A stretch of 48,695 nucleotides of DNA from a virus. The notes under the pieces are model-generated. The model ran no database searches, was not told the DNA's origin, and saw only the letters and a list, made by a program, of their open reading frames with translations. The translations under genes were made by a program, and so were the position numbers. The stretch is taken from positions 1 through 48,695 of IMG/VR virus record IMGVR_UViG_3300022413_000016. One strand, written 5' to 3'. Shown one piece after another: positions 45,350-48,695 of the stretch. Positions within the stretch are counted from its first letter, which is position 1, and every line of letters begins with the position of its first letter.

Positions 45350-48300
45350 ATGAGCGAAACGACTTGGGCACCGTTCCTAATCCGATCGCCGTTCGAATCG
45401 GCGCAGTACCAGCTAAACAAGGCGAAACCCTGGGGCGAGGCGCATCAAATCCACCTATGTATAACCCGGCACAAGCGCGACCCGAACCTAATCGTTATTG
45501 CGCAAGATTGCTCCCCGCCCCTTTGGAGCCCGAACAACCACGGCCACTGGTTACGCGCGCAGGGGATCGGGCTCCCGTTGCCGGGCCGGACGTCGATCGA
45601 GGTCGACCCCGAGGACCCGAAACATTGGGTTATCAACGTACACGAAACTTTCAAGTCGAACGCGAAACAGCTCGCCGGGCTTTATCGGACGCTCGACGGC
45701 GGGCAAACCTGGGCGTTTGCCCTGCCGGCGCCGCACACCTACTCGAACACTTACCGCAAGTCGATCGCCTACGATCCCGCGAGCATTTCGAGCGGGCGCG
45801 CGCAGGTTTGGTATCACGTACAGGTAAAGATTTCCGAGGCCACGGGCCGGCCCGAAACCATCGTTTACAAGTCGACGCAAGCGGCGGCGCCCGACACCTG
45901 GGCGGAAGTATTCCGTATAGACTCCGGCGCGGCACCTCTCGAGCAGGTCACAAACGAAACCGTATGGTGCCATCCGACCGACGGGCAGACCGTTTGGGTC
46001 GCCCATTACACGGGCGTATGGAAAAGCACGAACGGGGGCGCGTCCTTCTCTCTTACCGGCATGGCCGGGTCTTGTACCTCGATTGCGCCGCACCCGACAA
46101 ACGGCTCGGTCGTCTACGCGATCCTCGACGACCAGCTAAAACGGAGCGACGACGGCGGCGCGTCGATTGCTTTTACGAAGTCGACGCCCTACGCAATGCG
46201 CTACGTCTTCGTCAACGCCGGCTATCCCAATACGGTGATGGTTACGCCGAAAACGGGGAGCGACCTCGATCATCCGATAATGACGCAGGACGCGCAGAAC
46301 GGCCCGGCCGCGACCTGGAGCCTAAACGGCGCGACGGTCGCAAATGGGCGTATGGTTCCCTTGACGGGTCTGGAGCGGGGGACGGCGGTCAATACCCGAC
46401 TATCGACAAAATGGACGGCGGCAAGTCTCGACCCGCTCGACCCCAACCGCGCGAGCATCATTGGCGCCGCGCGGACCTTCACGTTTGACTACCCGACCTC
46501 GACCTTTACCGAATCAACCGATACTCAAGGCGGTTTCAACTTTGGGGGTATTCAATACTCGGTCGCCTGGGATCCTGTCGACCCGAATCGTTCTGTATGG
46601 TTTTTCGTCGATGTCGGGATTGCCAAAACCCTCGACGGCGGCCAATCGTTCGAGATCATTAGCGACCCGATCGCCGGTTTCGTGGGTAGCGGAGAGCTCC
46701 GAGGGTCCGGGGTGCGATCCGGCCCGGGCGACCTCGAGCCGATCGCCGGCGGTCAAAAAATTATTGCGGTAATCGGGGCCAACGGGCAGAGCTCCCAAAA
46801 GCTCGTGATATCGCACAATTTCGGCGCGACTTGGTCGGTCCCGCTCGTGTCCGGCGGCCCGCAAGTATTCCAAGACAATCTCCGCTGTTTTTTCCATCGC
46901 CAAAACCCCTCCACCATTTACGCCGGTCGGATCATGTCGACCGATGGCGGGGCGACTTTTTCGAATGTGACTTGGGACCAGGTCGGGGGCGGTTCCTTCG
47001 CGGCCGCGAACCCGCGCATAATCGCCCAGACGCGGGCCGACTGCGACGTCGTATGGGCGGTTTCGGCGGACCGGCGCACGCTCTATAAGTCCGTCAACGC
47101 CGGGGCCGAGTGGGTCGAGGAGGACACGCCCGGGTGGCCCTTCGTACAGTTTGGCGCGGCGGTCGTAATGGAGGCCGATCCGGTCGACCCAAACGTTTTT
47201 TATGCCGGCGACGCGCAGGGGGATATCTCGCGTTGGAACGGCTCGAGCTGGACGTCGCTAAACGTGCTCGCGCGGGTAACGCCGACGCTAACCGATCCGG
47301 GGCAGTTTACGTTTATTTTCGGAATCGCGATCGACCCTAACGACCCACAACATATTGCCTTTGCACCCTGGTCGGCGGGGACCGCGACCATACTCCGCAC
47401 GCGCGACGGGGGCGCGACGATCGAGGATATAACTTTTAACGCAATTCGGACCCCGACGAATGCAATTCAATTCAACCCGCACACGGGGACGCTTATCGAA
47501 TGCGCTTGTCCCGCGGTTTGGGGCCTTCCGCGACCGGGTACGTATACGCCGGGCGTCGACCCGCAATACGACCTCGGGCTCGAGATCATCGAGAACTTTT
47601 ACAACGCGGAGCCGCCTCCCCCGCTCCCGACTCTCGCGTCCTGGACCGCGCGCGGTAAGCGGCTTCTCCTCGAGACCTACCTAACCGGCTCGGCGCTTCC
47701 GGGAACGGGCTTCAATGTCGCACTGGTGACCGACGCCGTACCGCCGACGCCGGCGACGCTCACGCTCGGCGACCTGGTCGAGGTTGCGGCAGGGAACGGG
47801 TACGTATCGGGCGGGCTCGCTCGGGCGCGTAGCGCCGCGGGATTCCCCTCGCTCGTCGAAATGGACGCCCAGGACCAGGCGCGGGTAACGATCGGCGATC
47901 CGATTTGGAGCGCGGTCGGCGGTTCGATCCCGGCCTCCGGCGACCCGGCCCGTTGGCTCGTGCTCACGACCGACGAGGCCACGCCGGCCGACCGCCAGGT
48001 CCTCGCCTTTTGGGATCTATTCGCCGATCGGACGATCCAAAACGGCCAAATCTTGCACCTGCAAAATACCCGGCTCTCGGCAAAGGGTTTCGCCGGCGTT
48101 ACCAACCGCGGCGCCTTCCTTATGCTCGACCACTTTTTCCACGCGGCCGCGGTCGGGTCTGACTTCTACCTCGCGTTCCTCGACGACTCCGAGCCGCCGA
48201 ATGCCGATTGGGATACGATGGCGGGCCGCGCGGAAATCCCGGCGGCTAACGGGTACGTCGCCGGCGGGTCGAGTTTCGCAAAGGCGCCCGGATCCTGGAC

Positions 48301-48541
48301 CCTGCTCGAGGTCGCGAGCTCGAGCGCGAGCGCGCGCATGCTCGACCGCACGCTCGCGGCCGCCGGCGGGCCCTTGCCCCAAACCGGGCCGGGCATACGC
48401 TACCCGGTCCTAACGACCGACGAGGGCGCGCCGCCCGACCGCCAGATAATCGCGGTTTTCGACACGGGTACAAATTGGCAACTCGCGGACGGCGAAACGC
48501 TGACCCTAGGCGGAATGCAACTCGAGCTAACGGAGCCTTAA
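45350..48541 (+). CDS. Asp-box beta-propeller protein, tail-spike candidate
   Basis: 1,063 residues. Asp-box (BNR) motifs S/T-x-D/N-x-G-x-x-W/F recur: YRTLDGGQTWAF (about 111), VWKSTNGGASFS (224), LKRSDDGGASIAF (264), AKTLDGGQSFEI (424), STDGGATFSNV (528), YKSVNAGAEWVE (578) and LRTRDGGATIED (681). This fits a sortilin/Vps10- or sialidase-like propeller (about 20-740). The C-terminus (about 760-1063) holds two copies of the domain in the protein at 34427. Propellers in tail spikes bind or cut glycans; catalytic residues are not evident. Overlaps nothing and ends one base before the junction gene. Confidence 0.75.
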   Translation: MSETTWAPFLIRSPFESAQYQLNKAKPWGEAHQIHLCITRHKRDPNLIVIAQDCSPPLWSPNNHGHWLRAQGIGLPLPGRTSIEVDPEDPKHWVINVHETFKSNAKQLAGLYRTLDGGQTWAFALPAPHTYSNTYRKSIAYDPASISSGRAQVWYHVQVKISEATGRPETIVYKSTQAAAPDTWAEVFRIDSGAAPLEQVTNETVWCHPTDGQTVWVAHYTGVWKSTNGGASFSLTGMAGSCTSIAPHPTNGSVVYAILDDQLKRSDDGGASIAFTKSTPYAMRYVFVNAGYPNTVMVTPKTGSDLDHPIMTQDAQNGPAATWSLNGATVANGRMVPLTGLERGTAVNTRLSTKWTAASLDPLDPNRASIIGAARTFTFDYPTSTFTESTDTQGGFNFGGIQYSVAWDPVDPNRSVWFFVDVGIAKTLDGGQSFEIISDPIAGFVGSGELRGSGVRSGPGDLEPIAGGQKIIAVIGANGQSSQKLVISHNFGATWSVPLVSGGPQVFQDNLRCFFHRQNPSTIYAGRIMSTDGGATFSNVTWDQVGGGSFAAANPRIIAQTRADCDVVWAVSADRRTLYKSVNAGAEWVEEDTPGWPFVQFGAAVVMEADPVDPNVFYAGDAQGDISRWNGSSWTSLNVLARVTPTLTDPGQFTFIFGIAIDPNDPQHIAFAPWSAGTATILRTRDGGATIEDITFNAIRTPTNAIQFNPHTGTLIECACPAVWGLPRPGTYTPGVDPQYDLGLEIIENFYNAEPPPPLPTLASWTARGKRLLLETYLTGSALPGTGFNVALVTDAVPPTPATLTLGDLVEVAAGNGYVSGGLARARSAAGFPSLVEMDAQDQARVTIGDPIWSAVGGSIPASGDPARWLVLTTDEATPADRQVLAFWDLFADRTIQNGQILHLQNTRLSAKGFAGVTNRGAFLMLDHFFHAAAVGSDFYLAFLDDSEPPNADWDTMAGRAEIPAANGYVAGGSSFAKAPGSWTLLEVASSSASARMLDRTLAAAGGPLPQTGPGIRYPVLTTDEGAPPDRQIIAVFDTGTNWQLADGETLTLGGMQLELTEP
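48196..48220. repeat. 25-bp identity with the fibre gene at 34427
   Basis: Identical to 35002-35026 within homologous domains. Confidence 0.75.
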
Positions 48542-48695
48542 ATGGGTAAGGAAAACGATTACCGACTCGCCCTTGAGAAAATAGCCAACGCCCAGCGGCG
48601 CCTAGAGCCCGAGGCCGACGTACTAATCGCGTGGGCGTGCGAGGCCCTAGGCTTATCGGTCGATTGGCTCGACGGGCTCGCTCTAAAAATATGGG
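48542..48695 (+). CDS. 5' part of a small gene that crosses the circular join
   Basis: Starts at an ATG right after the stop of the propeller gene. The window ends in the middle of the codon that continues at base 131. The 63-residue product is described at 1-168. Confidence 0.7.
   Translation, partial: MGKENDYRLALEKIANAQRRLEPEADVLIAWACEALGLSVDWLDGLALKIW
48570..48695. repeat. Right copy of 126-bp terminal direct repeat
   Basis: Identical to 5-130. Removing one copy gives a circle of 48,569 bases. Confidence 0.95.

Overview
The window reads as a complete, circular genome of a tailed bacteriophage with a contractile (Mu-type) tail, about 48.57 kb of unique sequence. The first and last 126 bases are the same (5-130 and 48570-48695), and one small gene runs across the join. 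The DNA is GC-rich. Genes are tightly packed, often with ATGA/GTGA/TTGA stop-start overlaps, have Shine-Dalgarno sites, and two sigma70-like promoters are visible, so the host is a bacterium. The host group cannot be read directly. A secreted sulfatase of the kind abundant in Planctomycetota and other marine polysaccharide degraders is only a weak hint.

Layout. (1) 1-1834: a gpW-like paralog, a leftward gene that may be a replication initiator, and a noncoding stretch with a perfect DnaA box, a near-match one helical turn away and three 14-bp-spaced iteron-like repeats, together a good origin candidate. (2) 1835-3381: a basic protein and two small membrane proteins that may be holin-like. (3) 3389-10725: early or accessory genes, mostly unknown, several with zinc ribbons. 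The part 4891-8700 looks patchwork, with repeated DNA segments, a perfect 118-bp direct repeat and repeated gene-start sequences. It is followed by a GC-rich gap (8701-9365) holding a strong candidate structured RNA. (4) 11014-19804: head and packaging module (UDG-like protein, small terminase, DNA methyltransferase, GpA-type large terminase, gpW, lambda-type portal, prohead protease, capsid, decoration, connector and tail-terminator proteins). (5) 19805-22366: a beta-helix protein with an Ala/Thr/Pro-rich repeat region. (6) 22412-31993: a nearly collinear Mu-like contractile tail module: DUF2635, sheath, tube, chaperone with a -1 frameshift, tape measure, gpN, gpP, gp45, PAAR tip, gp46, gp47 and gp48. 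(7) 31997-41249: adhesion region with fibre proteins, a secreted sulfatase and a 1,191-residue protein carrying about 33 short repeats. (8) 41257-43182: a small XRE repressor with a promoter that implies a leaderless mRNA, DnaJ-type zinc-finger proteins, and a leftward pair including a lipoprotein. (9) 43221-48541: RusA-like resolvase, a small P-loop protein, a second beta-helix protein and a large Asp-box beta-propeller tail-spike candidate.

Taken together: a lambda-type head is joined to a Mu-type contractile tail, with an unusually large set of proteins that probably bind or cut surface polysaccharide (two beta-helix proteins, an Asp-box propeller, a sulfatase, duplicated fibre domains). 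No integrase, transposase, polymerase, helicase, endolysin or tRNA was recognised. A repressor together with an initiator and origin would fit a plasmid-like lysogen, but this is inference.

The most noteworthy points are an in-frame UGA that splits what is normally one protease-capsid polypeptide, the secreted sulfatase among tail genes, the iteron origin, the candidate structured RNA, repeated start and junction cassettes in the accessory region, and the long repeat shaft.
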